In this document: one piece after another, positions 6,928 through 13,819 of the stretch
Layout of the letters: every line of letters starts with the position of its first letter
Numbering within the stretch: position 1 is the first letter of the stretch
Assembly: GCA_015489295.1 (NCBI GenBank)
Contig: WGAB01000218.1
Span: 1 to 13,819, forward strand
From: Caldifarciminota bacterium
Lineage (GTDB): Bacteria > WOR-3 > Hydrothermia > WGAB01
Length of the DNA: 13,819 bases
Direction of reading: 5' to 3'
Program-made: the position numbers and the translations under genes
The notes under the pieces: model-generated
The model's database searches: none
What the model was told of the DNA's origin: nothing
Seen by the model: the letters and a program-made list of their open reading frames with translations, nothing else

Positions 6928-8414
6928 CGGGAGGCTCCGTCTTTCCTCAGGAAGCCCACGCCTGTTTGGGTTTTGTGTTGCATGGGGTCGATCACGGTTT
7001 CCAGGGCCATCTCCCGGGCCATCGGGGGAATGACGAACCGTTCTTCAAAGGTTGCCATCGCGGTGAGTCGGTAAATGGCCTCGGCCTCTTCGGGGGTCAG
7101 GTGCGCCTCGGCCAGGGCCTTCTGGACCTCCTCCTTGGGAAGATCGCCCACCGATTCCGCCCGCTTGTAGATCCGCACCGCGATCAGCCTCTTGTAGACC
7201 TGTACGATTTCCTGCTCGTTCCCGGCCGAGAACAGTTCGGCCATGTATCGCAGGGGAACCCGGGCGTTTTCTATGCTGCTGAAGAAGTCCTGGGCCAGGC
7301 GGACCGTTCCCTTGCGTTCCACCTGGGCGATGACCGGCAACAGGGGCGGAACGTAAAAGAGCATGGGCAGGGTTCGGAACTCCGGGTGCAGGGGCAACGC
7401 CAGTTGCCAGCGCTTCACGAACTGGTACACCGGGGATTTCTTGGCAAATTCCAGCACGTCTTCGGGCACGCCGTTTCTTCGGGCCTCGGCCAGAACCTGG
7501 GGGTCTTCGGGGTCCAGGATGAGGTCCCGGTGCGCCTGTACCAGCTGTTCATCGGAGGCCCGGGCGACCTCCGGGATCCGTTCGGCATCGTAGAGCAGGA
7601 TCCCCAGGTAGCGGATGCGTCCCACACAGGAGTGGAAGCACGCCGGGGCCTGGCCGGTCTCCAGCCGGGGGTAACAGAGGATGCACTTCTCCGATTTTCC
7701 GGTGGCCCAGTTGTAGTACACCTTTTTGTAGGGGCAGCCGGAAATGCACATCCGCCATCCCCGGCAGACCTCCTGGTTAACCAGCACGATGCCGTCTTCG
7801 CCCCGCTTGTAGATCGCGCCGGCCGGGCAAACCGCAACGCAGGTGGGGTTCAGGCAATGGTTGCAGATCCGGGGAAGGTAGAAGAACACCACCCGCTGCA
7901 GTTCAAACAGGGTTTGGCGCTCTTCCTCCGACAACGCCTCCAGGTTGGGGTCGTTGCGGGCATACAGCGGGGAACCGCTCAGGTCGTCGTCCCAGTTGGG
8001 GCCGGACCGGATCTCCGTGGGCTCCCCGGTGATCATGGAGATGGGCTTGGCCGTGGGCTGATCGTCGCCTTCCGGGGCCTGGATTAGGTCCTGGTAGGTG
8101 TAGGTCCAGGGTTCGTAATAGTCGTCCAGGGAGGGCAGATAGGGGTTGAAGAACAGGTTGGCGAGCCCCTTCAGGCGCCCCTGCAGCCGGGGCCGCAGGA
8201 CCTTGCCCCGTTTTTCCCATCCGCCTTTGTACCGCTTCTGGTTTTCCCACAGGAAGGGATAGCCGGTACCGGGCTTGGTTTCCACATTGTTCCACCACAT
8301 GTACTCGGTTCCCTTCCGGTCGGTCCAGATGTTCTTACAGGCCACGCTGCAGGTATGGCACCCGATGCACTTGTCCAGGTGAAAGACCATGGAGACTTGG
8401 ACCCGAACATCCAT
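6924..8414 (-). CDS. narH: Respiratory nitrate reductase beta subunit, iron-sulfur protein NarH
   Basis: A 496-residue electron-transfer subunit with four Cys groups in the canonical NarH arrangement: C16/19/22/26 (CIGCHTCSVACK), C184/187/192/196 (CNHCLNPTCVAVCP), C217/C223/C227 with Trp220 in place of a fourth Cys (CRGWRMCISGCPYKK, the [3Fe-4S] site) and C244/247/259/263. These give three [4Fe-4S] and one [3Fe-4S] cluster, linking NarI haems to NarG on the cytoplasmic face. The Trp substitution is normal for nitrate reductases and is retained here. The start ATG at 8414 follows GGGAGGAAATCC, and the gap to narG is 37 bases. Nothing appears truncated. Confidence 0.97.
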   Translation of the reverse strand: MDVRVQVSMVFHLDKCIGCHTCSVACKNIWTDRKGTEYMWWNNVETKPGTGYPFLWENQKRYKGGWEKRGKVLRPRLQGRLKGLANLFFNPYLPSLDDYYEPWTYTYQDLIQAPEGDDQPTAKPISMITGEPTEIRSGPNWDDDLSGSPLYARNDPNLEALSEEERQTLFELQRVVFFYLPRICNHCLNPTCVAVCPAGAIYKRGEDGIVLVNQEVCRGWRMCISGCPYKKVYYNWATGKSEKCILCYPRLETGQAPACFHSCVGRIRYLGILLYDAERIPEVARASDEQLVQAHRDLILDPEDPQVLAEARRNGVPEDVLEFAKKSPVYQFVKRWQLALPLHPEFRTLPMLFYVPPLLPVIAQVERKGTVRLAQDFFSSIENARVPLRYMAELFSAGNEQEIVQVYKRLIAVRIYKRAESVGDLPKEEVQKALAEAHLTPEEAEAIYRLTAMATFEERFVIPPMAREMALETVIDPMQHKTQTGVGFLRKDGASR

Positions 8415-8451
8415 GGATTTCCTCCCTTTCAGCCTTGGGCCGGGGGCATGG

Positions 8452-11400
8452 TTACCACTCCACCTGGTCCAGCTTGCGGACCAGCACGTAGGTATCGCGG
8501 TTCACACCGGTGGGCCCCCAGTAATTGAAGAAGTAGGTAAACTGCCCGTAGCCTCCCACCATGAGCAGGGGTTTGAGCCGGGTGCGGGTAAGGCTGTTGT
8601 GGCCGCCTGCCCGCCGACCCCCCCGCAGGGGAGACCGGGGCACCGAGATGGTGCGTTCGGTGGCGTGGTAGAGGATGCAGGTGCCTCGGGGGACCCGGGC
8701 GCTGACGATGGCCCGGGTGACCACCACCCCGTTGTCGTTGAACACCTCTACCCAGTCGTTGTCGTGGATGCCCAGCTGTTCCGCGTCCTTGTCGTTCAGC
8801 CACAGGGGGCCACAGCCGCGGGAAAGGGTGAGCATCCGGAGGTTGTCGAAATAGGTGGAATGGATGTTCCATTTGCCATGGGGCGTGAGGTAGTTGAGCG
8901 TCAGCGAGGCACCCTCCTTCTGGGATTTGACGAGATCTCCGAAGGCCTGGGGATCGGGCTTGGGTTTGTACGTGGGGAGATGCTCTCCGAAGGCAATGTA
9001 CCCGGGATGATCCAGGTAGAAGTGCTGGCGCCCCGTGAGGGTCCGCCAGGGCACCAGTTTTTCTACATTGAGACAATAGGGGGCGTAGGCCCTGCCGTTG
9101 TTGGTGATCCCCGACCAGACCGGGCTGGTCAGCAACCTGCGCGGCTGGCTCACCAGGTCGTCAAAGGTGTAGGAAACCCCTCGGTACGGCTCCGCCAGGT
9201 CGGTGAGCTTCCGGCCGACCTTTTCTTCTTCCGCCTGGAAGGCACGGAAGGCCGATTCGCCGTTGGTTTCGGGGGCCAGGTAAAGGATCGCATTGGCCGC
9301 CTCCACGGCATCCTCCAGGGAGGGATAGGTGGTGCCGTTCCAGGTCACGGGCTGCCGCTCCCGCAGGTGGTCGTACAGGTCCTGCACGGACCAGCGGATC
9401 CCGTGGGCGCCGAGGCCGCCCTCGCGCACGCCCGGGCCGAGGGAAATGAAACGCCGGTAGAGGTTGACGTAGTCCCGTTCCACCACCACCAGCTGGGGCA
9501 TCGTTTTGCCGGGGATCGGTTCGGTTTCCCCTCGGGTCCAGTCCAGGACCTCGCGCTGCGCCACTTCGGCCGGCGTGTCGTGCTGCAGCGGGACCATGAC
9601 GATCTCGCGAACGGGCTTGGGGAAGTACCTGGGGGCCCACTCGCTCACACGCTTCGCAATCGCCTTGAAGATGTCCCAGTCGCTTTTGGATTCCCAGCAG
9701 GGAGGAACGGCCTGGGACAGGGGATGGATGTACGAGTGGAGGTCCGTGCTGTTGAGGTCGTTCTTTTCGTACCAGGTGGCCGTGGGGAGGACCAGATCGG
9801 AGTAGAGTGCCGAGGTGTCCATCCGGAAATTGATATCCACCACGAGGTCCAGCTTTCCTTCCGGTGCGGGTTCCCGCCATTCCACCTCCTGGACGGAGCC
9901 CTTGGCGATCTCCTCGGCGATGGCGTTGGTGTGGGTTCCCAGGTAGTGCTTCAGGAAGTACTCATGGCCCTTGGCGCTGGACATCAGGGCGTTGGCCCGC
10001 CAGATGAACCACACCCGGGGCCAGTTTTCCGGCGCATCCGGGTCCTCCACGGCGAACCGGAGCTCCTTGCGCCGGAGCTGATCCACCACCCAGCGGACGA
10101 TCTCCTCGTTGGTGCGGGCGCCCGCCTGTTCGGCCGCCTGGACCACCTCAATAGGGTTCCGGTTGAACTGGGGATAAAAGGGGAGCCATCCCAGGCGTAC
10201 CGCCCGAACCTGCATGTCCATGGTGTGCCCGGTGGCCAGGTCTCGGTACCGGGGATCCTCGGGCACCGGATAGTAGTCGTTAAAGTGCCGCTCGTATCGC
10301 CACTGGTCCGTGTGGACGTAGTGGAAGGACGGGGTGTTCTGGAGCCGCGGTGGCCGCACCCAGTCCAGGGCAAAGGCAATGGGCGCCCAGGCAGCCACCG
10401 GGGCGATCTTTTCCTGGCCCACATAGTGGTTCAGCCCACCACCATTGCGGCCGACACAGCCGGTGAGCATGAGGGTGACGATGCCCGCCCGGTAGATCAG
10501 GTTGTTGTGGTACCACTGGTTCACCCCGGCCCCGATGATGATCATGCACCGGCCCTGGGTGCGTTCGGCGGTGCCCGCCCATTCCCGGGCGAATTGCACC
10601 AGGGTCTCGCGATCGATGCCGGTAAACTTCTCCTGCCAGGCCGGGGTGTACGGGGCTTCTTCGTCGTTGTAGTCCTGCGGGTAGTCGCCCGGAAGCCCCC
10701 GATGGACCCCGAACTGGGCCATGAGCAGGTCGTAGATTGTGGCCACCGGCACCCGTTGCCCGTCCGTGGTCTCAACATAGCGCACCGGCACCCCCCGGCT
10801 GTGGATCTTGCCGGAGGAAAAGTCGTCAAACTCCACGAGAAGCCGGTCTTCGGCGTTTTGGAGGAACGTCAGGAGGGGATCCAGGTCCTGCCCGTCCAGG
10901 CCGTCCTTCAGTTCCAGGTTCCATTGCCCCTTTTTCTTTTGCCACCGGAACCCGACGGTGCCCTGGGGCATCCGGGGCTCCTGGGCCTTGGCGTCCCAGA
11001 TCAGGAACTTCCAGTCGGCGTTTTCGGTCTCCTGATACCGGGCGATCTGGGAGGCGCGGAGGAGGCGGCCCGGGCGGTACCGGCCCTCCTTTACCGGATC
11101 CAGCACCACCAGGAACGGGGCATCGGTGTAACGCTTCACATAGTCCTGGAAGAAGGGTACCTGCCGATCATGGTGAAACTCCTTCAGGATCACGTGGTTG
11201 ACCGCCATCCAGAAGGCGCCGTCCTGGCCGGTCGCCACGGGAATCCACCAGTCGGCGTACTTGGATACCTGGCTGAAGTCCGGGGAAAAGACCACCAGCT
11301 TGGCCCCGTGATGCCGGGCCTCGGCCACGAAGTGCACGTCCGGGGTCCGGGTCATGCTCAGGTTGGACCCCACGACGGCGATGAACTTGCTGTTGTACCA

Positions 11401-12081
11401 GTCGCTGCTCTCGGCCACATCGGTCTGTTCGCCCCAAACCTCCGGCGACGCGGGGGGCAGGTCGCTGTACCAGTCGTAGAAGCTCATGCACACCCCGCCC
11501 AGCAGCTGGAGAAAGCGGGTGCCCCCGGCGTAGCTCAGCATGGACATCGCCGGAATGGGCGAGAACCCGATCACCCGGTCGGGTCCGTATTTCTTGACCG
11601 TGTAAAGGGTGGCCGCGGCGATGATGTCCAGGGCCTCGTCCCACGAGATCCTCCGGAAGCCTCCCTTGCCCCGGGCCCGCTGGAACCGCCGCCGTTTCTG
11701 GGGATCCTCCACGATGCTGGCCCAGGCCTGCACCGGATCGTCGGGGAACCGCTCCCGGGCCTCCTGCCAGAGGTCCTTGAGCGCGCCCCGGATATAGGGG
11801 TACTTCACCCGAATGGGGCTGTAGATGTACCAGGAAAAGGAAATTCCCCGCTGGCACCCCCGGGGTTCATAGGGCGGGAGTTCTCCGGCCAGCTCGGGGT
11901 AATCGGTGGCCTGCATTTCCCAGGTGACGATGCCGTCCTTGACGTACACCATCCAGGAGCACCCGCCGGTGCAATTGACGCCGTGGGTGCTGCGTACCGC
12001 CTTGTCGTACTGCCAGCGGTTTCGGTAAAACTCTTCCCATTGCCGGGTTTTCGGGCTAACCAGATCACGAATCCAGCCCAT
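8452..12081 (-). CDS. narG: Respiratory nitrate reductase alpha subunit, molybdenum catalytic protein NarG
   Basis: A 1209-residue catalytic subunit that reduces nitrate to nitrite at a bis-MGD molybdenum centre. The N-terminal FS0 cluster ligands are H33, C37, C41 and C76 ([12 protein letters not shown] ... PRGCQRG), with the same spacing as E. coli NarG. The molybdenum-ligand aspartate lies in YSDLPPASP (D207), followed by [17 protein letters not shown] and TRTPDVHF, typical of NarG rather than of Nap or DMSO reductases. There is no RR Tat motif at the N terminus ([15 protein letters not shown]), so the protein should stay in the cytoplasm, unlike outward-facing archaeal-type Nar. It starts inside narC with a 17-base overlap and an AAAGGAGGG site four bases before the ATG. 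Nitrite-oxidoreductase identity is unlikely given the full GHJI set and NarK. Confidence 0.98.
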   Translation of the reverse strand: MGWIRDLVSPKTRQWEEFYRNRWQYDKAVRSTHGVNCTGGCSWMVYVKDGIVTWEMQATDYPELAGELPPYEPRGCQRGISFSWYIYSPIRVKYPYIRGALKDLWQEARERFPDDPVQAWASIVEDPQKRRRFQRARGKGGFRRISWDEALDIIAAATLYTVKKYGPDRVIGFSPIPAMSMLSYAGGTRFLQLLGGVCMSFYDWYSDLPPASPEVWGEQTDVAESSDWYNSKFIAVVGSNLSMTRTPDVHFVAEARHHGAKLVVFSPDFSQVSKYADWWIPVATGQDGAFWMAVNHVILKEFHHDRQVPFFQDYVKRYTDAPFLVVLDPVKEGRYRPGRLLRASQIARYQETENADWKFLIWDAKAQEPRMPQGTVGFRWQKKKGQWNLELKDGLDGQDLDPLLTFLQNAEDRLLVEFDDFSSGKIHSRGVPVRYVETTDGQRVPVATIYDLLMAQFGVHRGLPGDYPQDYNDEEAPYTPAWQEKFTGIDRETLVQFAREWAGTAERTQGRCMIIIGAGVNQWYHNNLIYRAGIVTLMLTGCVGRNGGGLNHYVGQEKIAPVAAWAPIAFALDWVRPPRLQNTPSFHYVHTDQWRYERHFNDYYPVPEDPRYRDLATGHTMDMQVRAVRLGWLPFYPQFNRNPIEVVQAAEQAGARTNEEIVRWVVDQLRRKELRFAVEDPDAPENWPRVWFIWRANALMSSAKGHEYFLKHYLGTHTNAIAEEIAKGSVQEVEWREPAPEGKLDLVVDINFRMDTSALYSDLVLPTATWYEKNDLNSTDLHSYIHPLSQAVPPCWESKSDWDIFKAIAKRVSEWAPRYFPKPVREIVMVPLQHDTPAEVAQREVLDWTRGETEPIPGKTMPQLVVVERDYVNLYRRFISLGPGVREGGLGAHGIRWSVQDLYDHLRERQPVTWNGTTYPSLEDAVEAANAILYLAPETNGESAFRAFQAEEEKVGRKLTDLAEPYRGVSYTFDDLVSQPRRLLTSPVWSGITNNGRAYAPYCLNVEKLVPWRTLTGRQHFYLDHPGYIAFGEHLPTYKPKPDPQAFGDLVKSQKEGASLTLNYLTPHGKWNIHSTYFDNLRMLTLSRGCGPLWLNDKDAEQLGIHDNDWVEVFNDNGVVVTRAIVSARVPRGTCILYHATERTISVPRSPLRGGRRAGGHNSLTRTRLKPLLMVGGYGQFTYFFNYWGPTGVNRDTYVLVRKLDQVEW

Positions 12082-12937
12082 GGTTCCCTCCTTTCTCGCG
12101 GCTTGGACGGCGAGGTTCCTTCAGGGTGGAGCGCAGGGCAGCCTGGGCGCCGGCGGATCGGGGCCGCCACAGGACCCCTGCGACGATCACCAGGATGCCG
12201 CCCCCCAGAATCCCCAGGATCCAGAGGGGGAATCCAGAGGTCCGGCCTTCTGGCTGCTGCTCCACCGCCTGGAAGAACGCCACCAGATGGTCCTGTTCCT
12301 CGGGGGTGAGGGGCCGCTTCTCGTAAAGGGGCTTCATGGTGGGATAGGGAAGGGTCTTCAAGGCAGCACGGAGCCCCGATTCGCCGTAACGCCGGTACAC
12401 CTGGCTGAGGTCGGGGCCCAGGGTTCCACCGCCAAAGCCCCCCAAACGGGCCACCTGGTGGCAGGAGATGCAGGGGGCGCCGCCGTTCTGGAACGGCCGT
12501 TGGCCCGTGAAGAGGGCCTGCCCCACCGCCGGATCCCCGGTTGCCGGGGGCGGGGAGGGCGCAGGGGTTTCCTGCGCAGGGGCTGGGGCACTGAACTGCT
12601 CCAGGTAAGCAATCACCGCCTCGGCCTGGGATCGGTCCAGCCCGGGGTCGGGCATGGGCATGCCGTACTTGGCTTGCAAAGCCAGGGCGATGGAATCCCC
12701 TTCCTCGTGGACCTGTTCCGTTTCCAGGAGGAACCGGAGGAGCCAGGCCCGGGGCCGACGCTGGGTCACCCCTGCCAGATCCGGACCCACGAGGTCGCCC
12801 TTGCCCAGGGTGTGGCATGCGGCGCACTGCTCCTCGAAGAGGGCCTTGCCCTGCTGGGGGGAGGGCGGAGCCGCCCAGAGCGGCCCGACGACCAGCAGCA
12901 TCGAGAGCCTTAAGAGCAAGTTTCCCCTGTAATGCAT
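12065..12937 (-). CDS. narC: Membrane-anchored dihaem cytochrome c, NarC-like
   Basis: A 290-residue protein with a signal peptide (about residues 1-23), two cytochrome c domains and a C-terminal helix (about 237-256) followed by a basic tail. Haem sites are CAACH (38-42), with Met93 or Met95 in GMPMPD as likely axial ligand, and CISCH (156-160), with Met201 in YPTMKPL as likely ligand. A Pro/Ala-rich linker (117-134) joins the domains. I use the ATG at 12937 because GGAGG sits five bases before it; an in-frame GTG at 12949 overlaps that ribosome site and is rejected. In Thermus nar operons a membrane cytochrome c (NarC) encoded before narG is needed for active nitrate reductase, and this gene has the same position. 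It probably acts in the periplasm as electron donor or acceptor, or assembly partner, for NarGHI. The symbol is by analogy of position and architecture. Confidence 0.85.
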   Translation of the reverse strand: MHYRGNLLLRLSMLLVVGPLWAAPPSPQQGKALFEEQCAACHTLGKGDLVGPDLAGVTQRRPRAWLLRFLLETEQVHEEGDSIALALQAKYGMPMPDPGLDRSQAEAVIAYLEQFSAPAPAQETPAPSPPPATGDPAVGQALFTGQRPFQNGGAPCISCHQVARLGGFGGGTLGPDLSQVYRRYGESGLRAALKTLPYPTMKPLYEKRPLTPEEQDHLVAFFQAVEQQPEGRTSGFPLWILGILGGGILVIVAGVLWRPRSAGAQAALRSTLKEPRRPSREKGGNHGLDS

Positions 12938-12953
12938 GTAACCCTCCACTGTC

Positions 12954-12982
12954 TATTTACCCTATGAAACTTCACAGGTCAA
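12954..12982 (-). promoter_or_regulatory. Probable nar operon promoter
   Basis: On the minus strand, TTGACC (12982-12977), a 17-base spacer and TAAATA (12959-12954) form a plausible promoter; the -35 is good and the -10 weak, as expected for an activator-dependent or repressible promoter. The predicted start near 12947-12949 leaves a leader of only about 10-12 bases, with the ribosome site at its very 5' end. A second, weaker candidate upstream is TTGCAT with CATACT 17 bases on, directly before the -35 box. Confidence 0.5.
12961..12978. promoter_or_regulatory. Palindromic operator candidate in the nar promoter spacer
   Basis: The 18-base sequence CCTATGAAACTTCACAGG is an inverted repeat with arms CCTATGAA and TTCACAGG (seven of eight positions match). 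It fills the spacer between the -10 and -35 boxes and touches the -35. Read on the minus strand it contains TGTGA-N4-TCATA, the half-site spacing of the FNR/DNR branch of the CRP/FNR family, although the bases are not FNR consensus TTGAT. Its position predicts repression by steric block or regulation by a spacer-binding activator. Confidence 0.5.
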
Positions 12983-13156
12983 GTATGCTGTGCTACGCCG
13001 CCCAATGCAAGGCCGCGCCGGGGCCGAAAACATTGAGTTGAGAAATAGGCCTGACTTAGTAAAAAAGTCAGGCAAGAAAATTTTCGGTGGCTCCCCGAAC
13101 GCCGGGACCGGAAACACCGATGTGATGGGCGTTTCGGCGCCAGACCCCGCGCCCCC
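12983..13156. other. Middle of the divergent intergenic region, no gene
   Basis: No credible reading frame, tRNA or small RNA is seen. The segment is noticeably more AT-rich around 13024-13090 than the flanking genes. It contains the inverted repeat at 13049-13073, a perfect palindrome GAAAATTTTC (13076-13085), the arm pair CCGAAAA (13024-13030) and TTTTCGG (13081-13087), and a bulged inverted repeat CCGAACGCC (about 13095-13103) and GGCGTTTCGG (about 13128-13137) shortly before the plus-strand -35 box. These are suitable as regulator sites for either promoter. Confidence 0.5.
13049..13073. repeat. Inverted repeat, 9-base arms, in the divergent promoter region
   Basis: GCCTGACTT (13049-13057) and AAGTCAGGC (13065-13073) pair perfectly around a seven-base A-rich loop. 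The hairpin is not followed by a run of T on either strand, and it lies upstream of both divergent promoters, so it is unlikely to be a terminator. A dimeric regulator site about 70-90 bases upstream of the nar promoter -35 fits better. Confidence 0.6.
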
Positions 13157-13185
13157 TTGACAACGGCCCCGGGTTTGTGTAGGGT
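13157..13185 (+). promoter_or_regulatory. Probable promoter of the KamA-family gene
   Basis: A perfect TTGACA (13157-13162) is followed after 17 bases by TAGGGT (13180-13185). A second TAGGAT (13185-13190) is a better -10 by sequence but would need a 22-base spacer. The start point would be near 13192, giving a leader of about 118 bases before the ATG at 13310. Confidence 0.5.
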
Positions 13186-13197
13186 AGGATAAGAAAA

Positions 13198-13287
13198 GGG
13201 GCCAGGTAGCGGCCCCCGATTCCGCATCCTTCCTTCAATCCAACGCGTTCGGGCAATGGCCCACCGGTCCCTGCAGGGGCCGGCCCC
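13198..13287 (+). promoter_or_regulatory. Structured leader with two GGGGCC/GGCCCC pairs
   Basis: The predicted leader holds GGGGCC (13198-13203) with GGCCCC (13211-13216) around a seven-base loop, and then the contiguous palindrome GGGGCCGGCCCC (13276-13287) nine bases before the AAAGGAGG ribosome site. Because the arms are identical, the second arm of the first pair can also pair with the first arm of the second. No known riboswitch or T-box motif is recognised. Confidence 0.35.
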
Positions 13288-13309
13288 AATACACCGAAAG
13301 GAGGCTTCA

Positions 13310-13819
13310 ATGGATTGGCTCAAGGAATTGAAACGCAACATCACTACCGTGGAAGAACTCAAGGCCTATCTTCCTCTGGACCCTGAAGAGGAAGCAGCCC
13401 TTCGGCGCGTGCTGAACCTGCACCCCATGAGCATCCCCCGGTACTACCTCTCGCTGATCAACCCTGAGGATCCCGAGGACCCGATTCGAAAGATGGCGGT
13501 GCCCACGGCCCAGGAACTGGTGGCCGAGGGGGAGTACGACACGAGCGGCGAACACGAAAACACCAAACTGCCCGGCCTGCAACACAAGTACGCCCAAACC
13601 GCCCTGATCCTGGCCACCACCCGCTGTGCCATGTACTGCCGGTACTGCTTCCGGAAACGGCTGGTAGGACTGAAGAGCCAGGAGGTAATCCGTCGGCTGG
13701 AGGCGGCGGCCGAGTACATCCGGCAGCACCCGGAGATCAACAACGTGCTGATCTCCGGAGGCGATCCCCTTACCCTGCCCAACGACCTGTTGGAGCAGTT
13801 TTTGAAAACCCTCACGCCC
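13310..13819 (+). CDS. kamA: KamA-family radical SAM protein (lysine 2,3-aminomutase-like), 5' part
   Basis: The first 170 codons are visible and the gene runs off the right edge. The ATG has an ideal AAAGGAGG site five bases upstream. The radical SAM cluster motif CxxxCxxC is at C106, C110 and C113 (CAMYCRYCFRKR), and SGGDPL (149-154) is the SAM-binding glycine motif. The N-terminal part (RNITTVEELKAYLPL, then YYLSLINPEDPEDPIRK and AVPTAQEL) closely follows authentic lysine 2,3-aminomutases, which use PLP and SAM to interconvert L-lysine and beta-lysine. The CRYCFRKR and GGDPL details are more like EpmB-type or unassigned KamA homologues than classical KamA (CRHCTRRR, GGDAL), so substrate is uncertain. 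The PLP lysine and C terminus are outside the window. It is divergent from the nar operon with no evident functional link. Confidence 0.82.
   Translation, partial: MDWLKELKRNITTVEELKAYLPLDPEEEAALRRVLNLHPMSIPRYYLSLINPEDPEDPIRKMAVPTAQELVAEGEYDTSGEHENTKLPGLQHKYAQTALILATTRCAMYCRYCFRKRLVGLKSQEVIRRLEAAAEYIRQHPEINNVLISGGDPLTLPNDLLEQFLKTLTP

Noticed and set aside
8452..12081. NarG as a nitrite oxidoreductase or outward-facing nitrate reductase
   Set aside because: No Tat motif at the N terminus, complete narGHJI order with NarK, and canonical four-haem-ligand NarI point to a cytoplasm-facing nitrate reductase.
8389..12309. A plus-strand open frame of more than 1300 codons opposite narC, narG and narH
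   Set aside because: It mirrors high-GC third-position bias of the minus-strand genes, has no ribosome site or domain motif, and the minus-strand protein is unmistakable NarG with all its ligands.
13049..13073. The nine-base inverted repeat as an intrinsic terminator
   Set aside because: No downstream T run on either strand and no transcript is expected to enter it, as both flanking genes read outward.

Overview
This is a GC-rich bacterial window dominated by a respiratory nitrate reduction locus. Ten genes, read leftward on the minus strand from about 12937 down to 1275, encode in transcription order: a membrane-anchored dihaem cytochrome c (NarC-like), NarG, NarH, NarJ, NarI, a NarK-type nitrate/nitrite carrier, MobA, a Rieske iron-sulfur protein, a full-length cytochrome b and a pentahaem cytochrome c with a C-terminal membrane anchor. 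Spacing is tight throughout. The stop and start codons of narH/narJ, narJ/narI, narI/narK and Rieske/cytochrome b overlap as ATGA, narC overlaps narG by 17 bases, and the largest gap is 43 bases. I therefore read it as one operon of about 11.7 kb.

The organism is not identifiable from this window alone. An outer-membrane barrel protein at the left end and Tat/periplasmic haem proteins argue for a diderm. A cytochrome c gene placed immediately before narG is the arrangement known from Thermus-type nar operons, but the PorV-like barrel and the Rieske/cytochrome b/multihaem module point to other lineages as well. The cytochrome b has b6f-type histidine spacing. I infer a thermophilic or facultatively anaerobic diderm, with low confidence on taxon.

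From left to right: positions 1-1186 (minus) hold a two-gene unit, a PorV/UPF0164-like outer-membrane barrel followed by an exported helix-hairpin-helix protein that runs off the window. It has its own strong promoter, whose start point falls on the ATG (leaderless). Positions 1275-3584 are the Rieske/cytochrome b/pentahaem cytochrome module; 3605-4285 is mobA; 4329-5645 is narK; 5642-12081 is narIJHG; 12065-12937 is narC. The 372-base divergent intergenic region (12938-13309) holds a narC promoter with a palindrome in its spacer, an AT-rich inverted repeat, and a plus-strand promoter with a structured leader. From 13310 a KamA-family radical SAM gene runs rightward off the window.

Working model: NarK imports nitrate. 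MobA makes the guanylylated molybdenum cofactor and NarJ helps insert it into NarG. NarGHI, with NarG lacking a Tat signal and therefore facing the cytoplasm, reduces nitrate with quinol electrons through the two NarI haems b. NarC and the Rieske/b/pentahaem complex add a periplasmic electron-transfer branch that is not standard in a nar operon. It may couple quinol oxidation to NarC or to later nitrogen-oxide reductases encoded elsewhere.
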